Shown here: positions 48,282-64,000 of the stretch, piece after piece
Numbering within the stretch: position 1 is the first letter of the stretch
Layout of the letters: every line of letters begins with the position of its first letter
Assembly (NCBI GenBank): GCA_013180625.2
Contig: SNVD02006085.1
Location: forward strand, 176,057 to 240,056
DNA: 64,000 bases
Direction: 5' to 3'
Source of the DNA: Boswellia sacra
Lineage: Eukaryota > Streptophyta > Magnoliopsida > Sapindales > Burseraceae
Notes under the pieces: generated by a model
Seen by the model: the letters and a program-made list of their open reading frames with translations, nothing else
The model's database searches: none
What the model was told of the DNA's origin: nothing
Translations under genes and position numbers: made by a program

Positions 48282-51200
48282 TGTAATATCCATTGGGCTT
48301 GAAGAATGCCCAGTCCAGCCCAATTTTTTTAAAATAAATAAATAAATAATAAAAGGAAGGGGAGACGGAAAAAAGGGGGAGAGGAGAGAGGGTGGAAGAT
48401 TTTCACTGTTCGCACCGGTTACTGTTTACCATCGCCTTTGACCGTCGATTCCGGTCAATTTTCGGTGAGTCTCCGACCCCACAATATGTCGTTTTGAAGC
48501 TTGTTACGACTTCTTTCCATCCATATATGTATTGTCCTTGGGTTCTTCACCGTTTTTGCGGATCGAAGCATGGAATCTAACGGATTCCTATGCGTTTTCT
48601 GGCAAAAATCCGGTGAGTTACCGGCAAATCTATACATTAAATTAAAGCTTGTTTCATGCTCTTTCTAACCATATCATTTTTGTTACATGTTGACATACGA
48701 ATTTTACAAATCGGAGAGAAATGAAATTCTGTTACTATTTACTCACCGACGACGACTTTTCGGCGACATTTTCGATTATACTTTATGGCTATTAAATAAT
48801 TCTTATAACATTATTCATCCATAAAGGAGCTTAAATTCAGTGAGTGGATTATATTTTGAGAATTTCATATTATATTAAAGTGTATTAAATTTAAGTTTTT
48901 TTCATATGATTTAAGTTATTAGTTTGATTAATTGAGTTATTAAATGTTTTTAGGACAGATAATGATGATGTATGTATTTGAAAATAAATACGTGTAAATT
49001 ATTAATTGTGGATAAGAGAGAAAGTTATGAATAGTGCTAATAGATTAGTTTTTGAATATATATATATATAGTAAGTGTAGTTTTGAAAAGTTTGAGTACA
49101 TTAAAATAAATAAATAAATTTAAAGTGAAAGATGTAGAATGAATGTATGTTATATGTTAATAAAAAGTAAAAAGTTTTTTTTTATGATTGAAAAAGAGAC
49201 AATTATAATTAAATGAATTTGTAGAGAAAAATTGAAGTATTTAGTTATTTTCTTTAAATAAATACATATGTGGAAGAAATGATGTTTTGATTTACATAAT
49301 GATGAGTGATCTTATATTCAAAATAATAGCAAATTAAAAAGAAAAAGTTTTGGAAATTGGAATTTAATTCTGTAGGGGTGATAATGTCAAATTCTAAAAC
49401 TGCCCAACGACAGGGGCTGATTTGTAAATTTAGAAAACTATTTCAAAATTTATAGAGACCTAAATGCAGATTCTAGAAAATATAGGATAGTTATAAATAT
49501 TTCAGTTAAAGCATGATATTTAAGAATTTAGAAATCTTTGAAATTCTGAATTAAAATACTTGGGAAATTAGTTAAATTTTGAAGTATAATTTTATGAAAT
49601 GATGTTATATAGTATGTTATATGGAAAGTATGAGATTTTGATATAAAAATATAAACTATGGTTTATAGTGAGATGAAAAATATTTTATTTTATGAATATT
49701 TTAGAAAGTCTTAGAAAGAATAGAAGATTTATTTTTTTGGATAATTAGAAATATGTTTTAGTGTTTACTTAGTGATGTTTATTTAGCATTTTATAGAATT
49801 TATGAGAATTTTAGTGAATTTAGAAGAATTCAAGTTAGTTTCTTTTGTATTTCTCGAGGGTAAATAGACTCATTTATTATACTTGTTTCAATTATTAAGA
49901 TGTTTTAAAATTAGTTTTCAAAATAGTTAAAGACATAAATTTTAGTTTCAAAGTTAGTTTTGAACAAAGATACAACAGTTTTAAAGAAAGATTCATAATT
50001 TATATATATATATATTATTTTCTATATTATTATAAATGCATATTCTATCATTTTATAAAAAGTGTAAGGGCATAATAATTACGATCATTTTTTATAGTAA
50101 TTTATTTTGATGATTTCTTAAAATATTTGCAATTATTCTTTTAAATATTTATCATAGATTTTCAAGGATTCGGACTTACATAAGTTTTACAGATTTTGAT
50201 AAATCTGCTTGAGAAGCAATGATTTAGCATATGAAGCATGTTTCGAAAAGAAATCAATTTGGGCAAAAATAAGAAAGTTTAGTTATATTATATTAAGTTA
50301 GTACCCAACTCACTTAGACAGTGAGACAACAAATTTCAAACAGAAAGTTATAAAGATAGAGGCATTTAGGGCCCGTTCAAACACACATAGAGGCTTTGGG
50401 CCGTGTGATCTGGGCGCTTTAGCCCTTTGGAGGCAGCTCTACGCATGCGTATGACCAGATAGCAGGCCTGTACGATGTTATATCTCGCCAGGTACAGATA
50501 GCTCTGCCTGCGTGATGTAGATCTCACCAGTTATGAGGAAATTCAGATAGATTTACCTGTGCGATGTTAGATCTCGCCAGGTACAGATAGCTCTGCCTAC
50601 GTGATGTAGATCTCATCAAGTATGAGGAAATATAGATAGCTCTGCCTGTGCGATGTTATATCTCGCCAAGCAAGATCAGACAATTTCAAGGGTACTTGTT
50701 TAGTATAATAAAAAGAGTTTTAAATACATTTATATGAGTTAGTTTGAGAAAGAAGCATTATTCGTTAAAGTTTCTTTTGCAATAATATTTTAAAGAAATT
50801 ATGTTTTGTTTATTAAATAACTGAAATGATTATTTTAGCACATCATCGTGAGTTTTATTTTATAAGAATGAGAAAATATGCATTCTTTTCACTGCTTTTA
50901 AAGAGTATAGAATCAAGCAATTTTATTTGAAGATTTTAATCAAAAGTTATTTGTTTTGAAACTTCTATAAGAGATTTGATGATATTTTGACAAGTACGAT
51001 AGATTTTTCTTAAGTATAAATATGATATGAGTTTTCTAGTTAGAAATGTATTATATAATTTTATTATGAGATAGTCATAATCATGCAATTTATGATTTGT
51101 TTAGAGAATAAATTTAGCAAGTGATTGAGTATATAATGAGATGAATGTTATTTAAAAGTTCTATGTTATTTTATTTCTTTTAGCATCTGTTTATACATTT

Positions 51201-51743
51201 ATTTAGAAAAGAAAGAGATATAGTAATATATTTTATAGTGTATACGAGATTAAATCAGAGTGGTTCAAAGTAAAGGTGCTACAGGTTTGGTGCTAAGCTG
51301 TCTCTGATGCTAGGGAATGACACACGATGTATAATAATTTTTCATGCATTGAAAGTATTTCATTTTTTTTATGTATCGTATAAGCTTTTAAATATTAAGT
51401 ATGTTGAATATGATTTATTTATCTTTTAGTATGTTGTAGTTGATAAGGACGAAAGTCCCAAAAGAAGTTGGGAGGAGGAATAGTTTAGAAGTGTATAAAT
51501 ATGTGTTTTTGCAGGGGGTTTTCTTCAAATTATAGGGGAACTCTGCCGATTTTTCATTAAAATTTTCGGAGCATTTTTTTTAGTATTTTACATAAAAGAT
51601 CTGAATTAGAAGTAATTTTTTTATAAATAGTTTTATCAAAGTGGAAAAGCAAAAAGTGTAGAAAAATAGTTAATTAATGATCGTTCTCTTAGTGAACAGT
51701 TTTAGGCATGATTTGTCCGTATAGCTAGGGGCGGGTCATGTCA
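48282..51743. mobile_element. Solo LTR of an LTR retrotransposon, 3,462 bp
   Basis: It begins TGTAATATCC and ends GGGTCATGTCA, so it has TG...CA termini, and is flanked by the exact 5-bp direct repeat GTAAG. It contains no retroviral-type coding sequence, primer-binding site or polypurine tract region, only AT-rich LTR-like DNA, as expected after LTR-LTR recombination. The GC-richer 5' part (48.35-48.75 kb) holds CGGTGAG-type motifs. An internal direct repeat of 89 bp lies at 50.48-50.67 kb. The very long LTR suggests a Gypsy-type parent, but this is inference. The orientation of the parent element cannot be fixed. Confidence 0.82.
50478..50670. repeat. 89-bp direct repeats inside the solo LTR
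   Basis: The word TCTCGCCAGGTACAGATAGC with following GATGTAGATCTCA recurs with an 89-bp period (units at 50478, 50567 and a partial unit at 50656). Confidence 0.85.
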
Positions 51744-51748
51744 GTAAG
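51744..51748. repeat. Right target-site duplication of the solo LTR (GTAAG)
   Basis: Exact direct copy of 48277-48281 immediately after the terminal CA. Confidence 0.85.
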
Positions 51749-54700
51749 TATATGTACAAAGTTAATTTAACGCTATTAATTTAATGTCATATGAATTATC
51801 AATATTTATTATATTAACAACTCATATTAATATTTTTATTTATTCGATAATACATCAATTTCATATATATACTTTATAAGTGTAACATTATAAATAGAAT
51901 TATTAAGTATATGTTATTTGAAAACTCAACATATATTAAGAATTATTAGAAAAGTAAATAAACGTCGAGTAAATTATCTGGTTGTCTAGTTTGCTAACTC
52001 AACGATTCGATGGTTTATTTGGATTATAAGAAACACAATTCAAGTTTATTTAAAACTCACAACACTTTTTTTTTGGCATTTTCAGAAAAAAAAAAGTATA
52101 ATACGAGGGATAAGAATAATGCATGTTGAGCTAGAGGGGAACCCCGTTTGAAAAAATAATCGTTGAAATTGACTTTATCGACTTTCCAACAAAAAGATTT
52201 GGTCCACCATTCAACCTGGAGCACCCCCAAGGGCTTTTCTTGTAAAAGTTGGGCTCAAACCAAAACAATCAAAAGTTGGGCCATTTTAGGTGCTCTTTTA
52301 CACGATCTTTCTGCTAATATGGTAGGCCTAAACCAAACTTTAAAAGTTCCGAGACTTTCTGTCAAACAGAAATTATTCTCTTTCTTTCCTGCTCAAAATT
52401 TAAAAATATTTACGAAAATATATCTAGATCCGTCAATTTTTTATACGATCTGTTAATATGATATAAATTTATTTGATAAAAGTAAATACTAATAAACTTA
52501 GATAGTATTGATTAAAAGTATTAATTTTGGATAATATATTAAATTAACACTTAAATTTGAGTTTTTAAAATTAAACTTAATAAATTAATGAATCAAATTT
52601 GAATTAGTAAATTTTAGCACGACACGAGAACGAATCGACATGAATTCGATCTAACACGAGGTGTTACTAGATCTAGACATATCTAACCATTCGTATTTCG
52701 TCTTATGAGTTATGACTTATGTTTGGTAACAATTAAAATTTTAATTATTTTCAATTATCACCTCTAACTTTGTTTCATCTTCCTTATATTTGCAAACAGG
52801 TCCTTCTTATTAAGCAAAATCTAAGCAGTATTCTATCACGTCAATAAATAAAAATTGTTGAAAAGACGTGTTTTAGGAAACTTCTGTTGTCTGGATGGAA
52901 AATTTTTGTTGTTTGATCGCCCATACATAACTTTCCGTATTATTTTATATAATAATGTTGATTTCACATCTCAACTTTGCATAATTTTTTTATGTTTCAT
53001 GAAAAAGAAGCAACAACAGTTACAGAATAAAATAAAAAATATTGGTTCAATTTAATAATGAGGCGTCAGGACAATGGAGATACGGTAGCCAATTATACCG
53101 CTCTAATTTATTGGCAATGAGTTGTCTTGGTGGTTCTACAATCAACTCCAATATTAAAAGATGAAAATTGGGGCTTTCACGTCCAGTGAAACGTCAAAAT
53201 AAACGCTTAGCAAACCATGCACATGAAACATAAAAAAGGTTCGGAGCAAATTTGATGGACAATTTTGACCATAAAATAAGCAAGCAAAAACATAAACAAA
53301 GAAATAAGATTGGTTGGTAAATCGTAAGGAGAAGAGAACCAAGAGATTGAGAATTCATTCAAGATTTAACTGGTCTTGAGGATGAGCGTGGCATTATAGA
53401 GTTTCAAGCACTTTTGAAATAAATAAAAAAAGTGGTTTCAAAAAGTGTTTTTGAATGGCTGCATGCTTTATTCAGAAGGCGTGGGAGGGTGAGCTGGGGG
53501 AGAGAAACACATGCTTTCTTGCAACCCCATCATCAAACATCATCATGCTTTCACTCTCAACATTGCCTTTGCCTTTGCTTTTCTCTTTTATCACTTCTTC
53601 TTATTCAACTTTGGCCTACTATTACTGCCCATTTGCCAGAGTATAAAGTTGCCCACATCATTGCTTTTGCCTCAATACAATCTGCCTCTCCCAGCCCTTG
53701 CCTGTCTTCATTGAATTAGACCCAATTCATCTGCGAATACAAGGTAGACACCTGTACTTGTTGCCATTGTTTCATTTTTATCACAAACCCAATTCATGGC
53801 AACTGCTAGAATAAAGAAATTGGAGAAGTGCAGAATGGATGTATGCAAATGTAACTGAGCAGTAATTGAAAAAGTGTTGAAAAGTTAATGAGGCAACAAA
53901 TGCTACTATACTTATAATCCATTTACAACTAAATCTTCCTGTACAATCTGAGCTAACAAAATTCTATTGAAAATATAATTATCATGTCATACATATAATT
54001 TCTTTTATTCATTTTTTTCTCTTTTATTAAATTTTGTCAACTTAAATTTTTAGCCAATTAATTATAAAATTTGATTGTTCACGTATGTTTCAACTTAAAT
54101 TAATGAAATTGAAAGGGCATTATTTGAGAGGGTGGGGATGTTAATTCTTACTGTTAACGCAATCACAACCCCACCAAAATCTGACCCAACCATTAATACC
54201 AGTACATTTGACTCATAACTATTATTCCTTATCATAATTAAATTAATTATCATAATTCATAACGTTACCTCTCATTATGCAAATATCGAAATCAACCAAG
54301 ACTTTTAGTCCATAATTTATTAGTAAATGATTATTATTTCTTAAGTTACAACAATCCAAATGAACGCTCAAACTACCATAAAAGGGGTATGTATAGAAGT
54401 CAAATTCAATAAATGAATGGCCAAGTAGTCCACTGGTACCTTAACATTGGGGATGTTGAGAGAGTGACCAGGGACCATTAACAAGCTTGCAGCGCCATAG
54501 AAACTGGATTTGGGTCATTTGCTTATCTGCTAGCTTAGGTAACCTTGCATTCAGGGCAATCAATCGAATCATTACTAGCAGTCATGCTATACACAATTTA
54601 TCATATGATCATTTCGCCTCTCTTTAAAGCGAATTTATATGTGAAAGGCTGCCAATTTTGCAGAAGCGTTAAGCTGAAATTGCTGCATTAATGTGCATTT

Positions 54701-56670
54701 CGTAACAGAAAATTGAAATTTTGAAATATTAGCTCTAGAAGTCTTTTCAATGGGGCAACTTTAAAGAAGAACAGAAAAGCTGGGTCTCGTTATATTGACT
54801 TTTAAGATGCTTTTAGTTGCAAGATTTAAGGCTAATATCTTATATGCATTCAATTACGAGATGCGGCCATGGCCATGGGCATCCACCTACACATGGACCT
54901 ATAATTCAGATTACAAAGACTTTTCTATTTCTCAGATCATAAAGCAAATTCGTCTAATGATGAGAACAGCACCCATTTAGGCCTCAGAAAGCTTTTAGAG
55001 ATTAGATTTTTATTTTATTTTTTTCGAAAAATAAAAAAAGCCCTCATTATTGTTTCTATTGTAAATTGATTTGATGTAACCAATCTTCAAATAATTGAAC
55101 ACAACTAACTGGTCCAATCCCACAAAGGGTTATAAACAATAGTTTTCATTTCTGCCATAAGAGAAGTAAAAGTGCTTTTGTTGTTGTTATTATTATCAAA
55201 TTTCTCAGTTGGCTTCCCTTAGAGGTAAAGAGGAAGGAATATGGATGAGTTATAAAATTATTAATCACGGTAGCTTTTACTAAAGAAAGAACCTTCATAA
55301 TTTTGTTGACTTTGATTGTGGAATCTTGAAAATTTCCAACCTAAGTAGATGGTGTTTTAATGTCATTGTTGGTGATAGAAGATTTAAGACTTGAACTTGC
55401 CCATTTGATTTTGACTATTTCTTCACCTAATGGCATCAATATGGTCCCTCACACTTACAATTAATTTCTATGTACATTCCTAATCCACGCATAATTTCGC
55501 ATATGTATATTCATTTCATCAATATAATTTGTACAACAACTCAAGTCTTTTCCATTATTTGCAAGATCATAAATGTCAAACTTTGACTAGCTTTCAATGG
55601 GACCATATAAAATTTCATCGAAAACCAACCCAAAACACCTCGTTATAAATTTAGCAAAAACTATTATTGACAATTGGAGTATTTGTATCAACATCGAACA
55701 AGTCAATTTCAATGGAGTTGTTCGTATATATGCTTAGCGTTGAAGAGTGTTTTATGCATTAAAAAATACATTTACAATCCATCATCTCTAGTATTTATTA
55801 AATAATAGTATTAAACTTATAACTCAAATACAATCAAAAGTTTATAATATGATGCGGTTGTTTAAATAAAAAAATTCATCAGAGAAGAAAAAAACTAGCG
55901 AAATTATATCTCTAATAGAATTTTGTCACTTAAATTTTCACATCATTTCTTAAACTCTGAATTATATTTAAGTTGTACGTCTAACATTATTGTTTATTAA
56001 ATATTATTATAATAAACTTTAATGAATAGCCTTTCCTTTGATAGTAATTAAAATATATCATATCTTATCATATATAGAAATTTTTTTATCTTGATCTTGA
56101 TCAAAAGTTTCTAATGTTTACCAAATAATCGATTAATCTTATACCTTGATATACATACAGAAGTGCAAATTTCGTTAGATACAATTACAATTTTATTGAT
56201 AATTATAATAAAGAGGACGGCCCAAATAAGAAAAATGATTAGAAGAAAGTTGAGTTTTGTTGTTGGGTTCTACACCTAATGCCAAGCAAAGAGTAATAAA
56301 ACCGGTAAACAACTTCAACAACAACCACTTCGAGTCAAGAACATAGCCATCCCTTGATTAAATTATGCCAACTCGAGATCGGACGGTCACAATCTTCCTC
56401 ATGTGAAGCTGTGGGTCCTTAAATCATAACATTGTTTTCATAATATTTTTTCTTGTTAAAAATCTGGGTTTAAAATCAGGCTTTGACTTGGTCTTAATCT
56501 GTACAAAACAAGGAAAAAGAAAATCAAAATTCTTCTTCGGTTTCAAAATGTTGAAAAGAATAAATTAAAGAAGGGCAAAAGGGTATTTTTAGAGGGAAAT
56601 TAATGCAATTAAAGCCTCCGGCTTGCTTAGTAACTAATATAATAATGATTAGGAATTAAATAATAATTAA
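51749..56670. other. AT-rich intergenic DNA upstream of the CDPK gene
   Basis: About 5 kb without a supported gene. Short frames at 52163-52456 and 53432-53719 have no recognised domain and no splice context. A stretch near 52.6 kb (ACACGAGAACGAATCGACATG) resembles degraded transposon DNA. The right end should contain the CDPK promoter. Confidence 0.5.
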
Positions 56671-56671
56671 T

Positions 56672-56680
56672 TATATAAAA
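56672..56680 (+). promoter_or_regulatory. Candidate TATA box of the CDPK gene
   Basis: TATATAAAA lies 238 bp before the start codon and would give a ~210-nt leader that is CT- and CA-rich, typical for plants. Motif evidence only. Confidence 0.4.
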
Positions 56681-56917
56681 GTTGAAAAGATAAACCACTA
56701 TAAGGGAATTTTTCAAAATCCACATTTTTCTCAAACTGACCCGCGTTTTCTCTTCACCCGCCACCCGCCACCCACCACCATCGTCACCACCGGCTACAAT
56801 CCGACCACCCAAACGCACCGTTTGACTTCATAAAAAACCACCCAGAACAACACTGTACTCTCCCTACAAAACAAACAAACACACGTAAACTCGTCTCTCT
56901 TCTTCTCTCAGCAAAGC

Positions 56918-60989
<4,072 letters not shown>

Positions 60990-62427
60990 CTTAGGGTGTT
61001 GATGATATAGTTCTATTTCTTTCCTTCAAATGTTAATGGGAGCTATTCTTGAAAAGTATGGCATGCGGGGTTTTCAGAAAATGTGAGTTTGAAGTTGAAG
61101 AAATCAGTGTGGAGGCATAGGTATATGAAAGATTCTTTAGTGACACTTGCACCAATCGGATTTTGGTTGGGTTTTTGGCTGCTTAAAGCATGCCTGAGCT
61201 GAGATGACTGCGTATTGGTTAGGCTTGTCATTGCTGGAAGATAAAAGCAGTTCTTGTTGTGGAATTCATGTCCCAGTATTCTCCTTTTCTTGTATATATG
61301 TCAGTCACTGGAGATTGGTGATTTATTTTTATTATTTTTCTGATAGGTGGTTTGGTGATTTTACTTAGTTTTTTTCGACCTCTGTATTTTTTTTGCTATT
61401 ATTTATTGACTAAGTGAACTTGAGGGAAATTTCAATTGTCTAAAACACTCTTGCAGGATTTTGATTTGACTTTCAACTCTTTACTTGTCAACTTCATATT
61501 TTGGGTCAAACTACCTACGGTACTGTTGTTGATGTATTAGTACATCAGTTTTCAATTTTATGTAAAAGTTATAAATAAACGTGTAAATATTGTAAATAAG
61601 TTGTAAATACAATTTTTATACGTTTAGTTACAATTTTTTTTAAATGAGTGCAAAAATTGTAAATGAGTTTGTAAAAGTTGTAAATGAGTGTAAATGTTAT
61701 AAATGAATATGTAAAAGTTGTAACTATAATTTTACACGTTCATTTATAATTTTCACATATTTATTTATTATTTTTACACATATATTTATAATTTTTACAC
61801 AATTTAAAAAAGTGCAGCATTGGTACATCAGGTGTATCGTAGCCAAACCCCATCCTCCCCATCCTTTTCTACCAATCCAATCGTTGCAAGATGACTGGTA
61901 TGATTTGTAACTCCTACACTACATTGCACTATTTAATTAGTTATAAATTATAATTGTAATGAAGCAAGTCACTCAAGAATTAGTGATGAGATCAAAGGAA
62001 TAACCGTTATTATTATTATTATAGCCATTTTCCATAAATTTTTTATAATTCCGGAGAACAAGTTTGCAAACCAAGTCAAAACCCAGAGTGAAATGATTCT
62101 ATCAAAGGCCAGCAAAGTGTAATAAGAATGGGCCTGGCCCATTATCGAAGGCAGTTAGTTTCCGCCACGTTTGTGAATGTTGGGACCCACGAAAAAAAAA
62201 GCAAAAAAGGATTTCGTCCTTCAAACACGTCTTAAAATATCCCAGCTTTACGACTTCTCTTCCTCGTAACCGTCAGATCCTTTCCTCATTTGCCCTTTTC
62301 CGTTACTCATCCAACGGTCATTATTCCCGCCTCTTCCCTCCCTCCGGCCACCACCTTAGAACACCATCACCACACACCACCACCACAACAACAACAAGAA
62401 GAACGAGAGAAGAAGAAGAAGAAGAAG
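60990..62427. other. CDPK 3' flank, MITE copy and DnaJ promoter/leader
   Basis: Contains the 3' UTR of the CDPK gene, the second MITE copy, and the promoter and leader of the DnaJ gene. The leader is rich in CAC/CAA and then GAA triplets just before the start codon. Confidence 0.6.
61503..61850. mobile_element. MITE (~348 bp), second copy of the family found at 33192-33546
   Basis: The right end GTATCGTAGCCAAACCC and the left end (GGGTCAAACTACCTACGGTAC) are a degraded inverted pair. The body again consists of GTAAAAGTTGTAAATGA-like words on one arm and their complements on the other. It lies ~0.5 kb downstream of the CDPK stop codon. No clear target-site duplication by eye. Confidence 0.65.
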
Positions 62428-63011
62428 ATGGGCGTGGATTATTACAACATATTAAAAGTGAATCGAAACGCCAACGACGATGACTTGAAAAAGGCGTACA
62501 AGAGACTCGCCATGATATGGCACCCCGACAAGAACCCTTCTCACAAACGAAGCGAAGCTGAAGCCAAGTTCAAGCGAATCTCCGAAGCCTACGATGTCCT
62601 CAGCGATCCCCAGAAGCGGCAGATCTACGATTTGTATGGCGAGGAGGGTTTGAAATCGGGACAGGGGGCAGGGGCTCCACCGCCTACCACGTCTGCACGT
62701 GGAGGACACCATTATCAACAGCAGCAACAACATTATTACCAGCGCCAACATCCCAATCCTTCTTTTCGGTTTAACCCCCGAGACGCGGAGGACATCTACG
62801 AGGAGATGTTTGGATCTGAGAGTAGTAATAGTGGAGGGCAAAGAGGGAATAGAGCCAATAGAGAAGGGTATTTTAGGAACGGTAATACTAGCGGCTCTGA
62901 CCTCAAGAAAGCTTTGCCTGTGGAGAATGTTTTGCCCTGTAGCTTGGAGGATATTTATAAAGGTGCCAAGAAGAAGATGCGGATTTCCCGCAATGTCTAT
63001 GATGCTTCTGG
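62428..63011 (+). CDS. Class II DnaJ (Hsp40, DNAJB/Sis1-like) co-chaperone, first coding exon, partial
   Basis: The start [11 protein letters not shown] at 62428 is preferred over an upstream in-frame ATG at 62290, whose product would add 46 low-complexity His/Gln/Lys residues. Residues 3-70 form the J domain with the HPD motif at 32-34 (IWHPDKNP), which stimulates Hsp70 ATPase. A Gly/Gln/His-rich linker follows ([12 protein letters not shown]) in place of a classical G/F region, with [17 protein letters not shown]. The substrate-binding C-terminal domain begins [20 protein letters not shown]. The class I zinc-finger region (CxxCxGxG repeats) is absent, hence class II. The exon ends GATGCTTCTGG/GTATGT at 63011. 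The rest lies beyond the window, likely cytosolic or nuclear co-chaperone. Confidence 0.92.
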
Positions 63012-64000
63012 GTATGTTCACTTTCTCTTTTCTTCATCTCATTGTTACTGTTTTATTGATATAATTCTTAGAAGGTTGCGAACTGGAAAAGTTTGCTTGC
63101 TGGACTATGCTACTCAAGTTTATTTTATTTTATTTTCTTTTAGCTTATCTTTTTTATTTTATGTTATTTTAGATTAATGATTCTAAGATTCTCTTGATTA
63201 TTTTTGGTAGAAGTAGCTATTTTTCTTAACTTGCTCATGATTCCGAAATGTTGATGGTGCCTCTGTTACCTAGAATGACCATGCTACTAGAGATATTGTG
63301 GAATGTCAGGATCCTATTCATTTAGGCTTATAAGAGTTGATCATTATGATTAGCTTATAGCCATTTTCGTCCGGTGATATGAATTGTTTGTTGTTTGTTT
63401 TAATTTCGTAAGCATCTGTATAAACAACTTTTGTCCATCTGGGGATTCCTTTCTTGGTACGATCATAAAACATGGATTTCCGGTCAACTGGTACATAGAG
63501 TTATTATTTTATCTTCTTTCTTTTTTGCACTTGATAGTCAATCATTCATTTTGCTCATGGGAAAGCTTTTTGATATAGGACATAATTTTAAATGAAATTT
63601 TCACTGATGCTTCATCCTGGTTAGAGAGGCATCAAGTTCTTCATGTAAAATTAAGGATTTTAACAGTGCACTGCTTGGTTTCCTTGTGAAGGTATTCTTA
63701 TTTGGTTGTCGTACTATTATGTCTATGTATGTCTTGGTGTTCACTCTTAACACCAAAATATTAGTTTTGGTTTCCTTTTCTCCTTAACAAGTAATATTCA
63801 TCTTTAACCAAACAAATGGCAAGACTTAAAGAAGCAAGATTAGAAAGAAGAAAATAGTTGACTTGTGGACTAAATTGGGAGAAGTGCCTAAATTTTGCAA
63901 TAGTGGATAGATGTTTGAGAGAGAAATCATCTTGAGACATACACAAAATTTAAATGGAACCCACCTCCTTGGATTAAATTTGATGGATTATTATTAACAG
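63012..64000 (+). other. First coding-region intron of the DnaJ gene
   Basis: Begins GTATGTTC after the first exon, is T-rich throughout and contains no recognised coding sequence. The window ends in TTATTATTAACAG, which could be the acceptor of this intron, but the next exon is not visible. Confidence 0.6.

Noticed and set aside
53432..53719. Overlapping 63-95-aa frames upstream of the CDPK gene
   Set aside because: No recognised domain, several overlapping frames of equal quality, no splice or promoter context.
62290..62427. N-terminal extension of the DnaJ frame from an upstream ATG
   Set aside because: It adds low-complexity His/Gln/Lys codons from CAC/CAA/GAA repeats; DnaJ proteins of this class start at MGVDYY.

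Overview
The window is plant nuclear DNA, very probably from a eudicot tree or shrub. The evidence is GT-AG introns, land-plant families (a PPR-SMR protein, a CDPK, a DUF627/DUF629 protein), AT-rich intergenic DNA and large transposons. The species cannot be fixed by eye.

Layout. (1) 1-2476, minus: N-terminal half of a ubiquitin-hydrolase-related DUF627/DUF629 protein that runs off the left edge. (2) 4118-6688, minus: a PPR-SMR protein with a ~2-kb intron in its 5' UTR. (3) 10197-47242: one giant Mutator-like transposon (MULE) of 37,046 bp. It has 55-bp terminal inverted repeats (54/55 identical) and a perfect 9-bp target-site duplication, GTTCATCAA. (4) 48282-51743: a 3,462-bp solo LTR with the 5-bp duplication GTAAG. 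(5) 56918-60989, plus: a seven-exon CDPK of the CPK10/CPK30 type. (6) 62428 to the right edge, plus: first coding exon of a class II DnaJ protein.

The MULE is the notable object. It carries an uninterrupted FAR1-type transposase (17290-19914, minus). It also carries a 12-exon gene (32911-37863, plus) whose frame-consistent exons encode ~986 aa: an HMG-box-like segment, a DUF1985-like domain, a charged linker, and a Ulp1-type cysteine protease with its catalytic residues present. A four-exon gene (12881-15112, plus) has the same DUF1985-like domain but no protease. A three-exon gene (22084-23064, minus) encodes a viroplasmin/RNase H1 N-terminal-type domain. A charged ORF lies at 39364-39845 (minus), and an array of ~494-bp tandem repeats sits just inside the right end. 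Hairpins containing CCGGTT lie inside both termini. At least two small elements have inserted into it.

How it fits together: in Arabidopsis the CPK10/At1g18900 and CPK30/At1g74750 pairs are, from locus numbers, CDPK-PPR neighbours. The same two gene types flank the transposon here, so an ancestral neighbour pair seems to have been pushed ~48 kb apart, mostly by the MULE and the LTR element. Inside the MULE, the transposase would act on the 55-bp ends. The Ulp1-like and accessory proteins may support transposition or counter host silencing, but that is inference.
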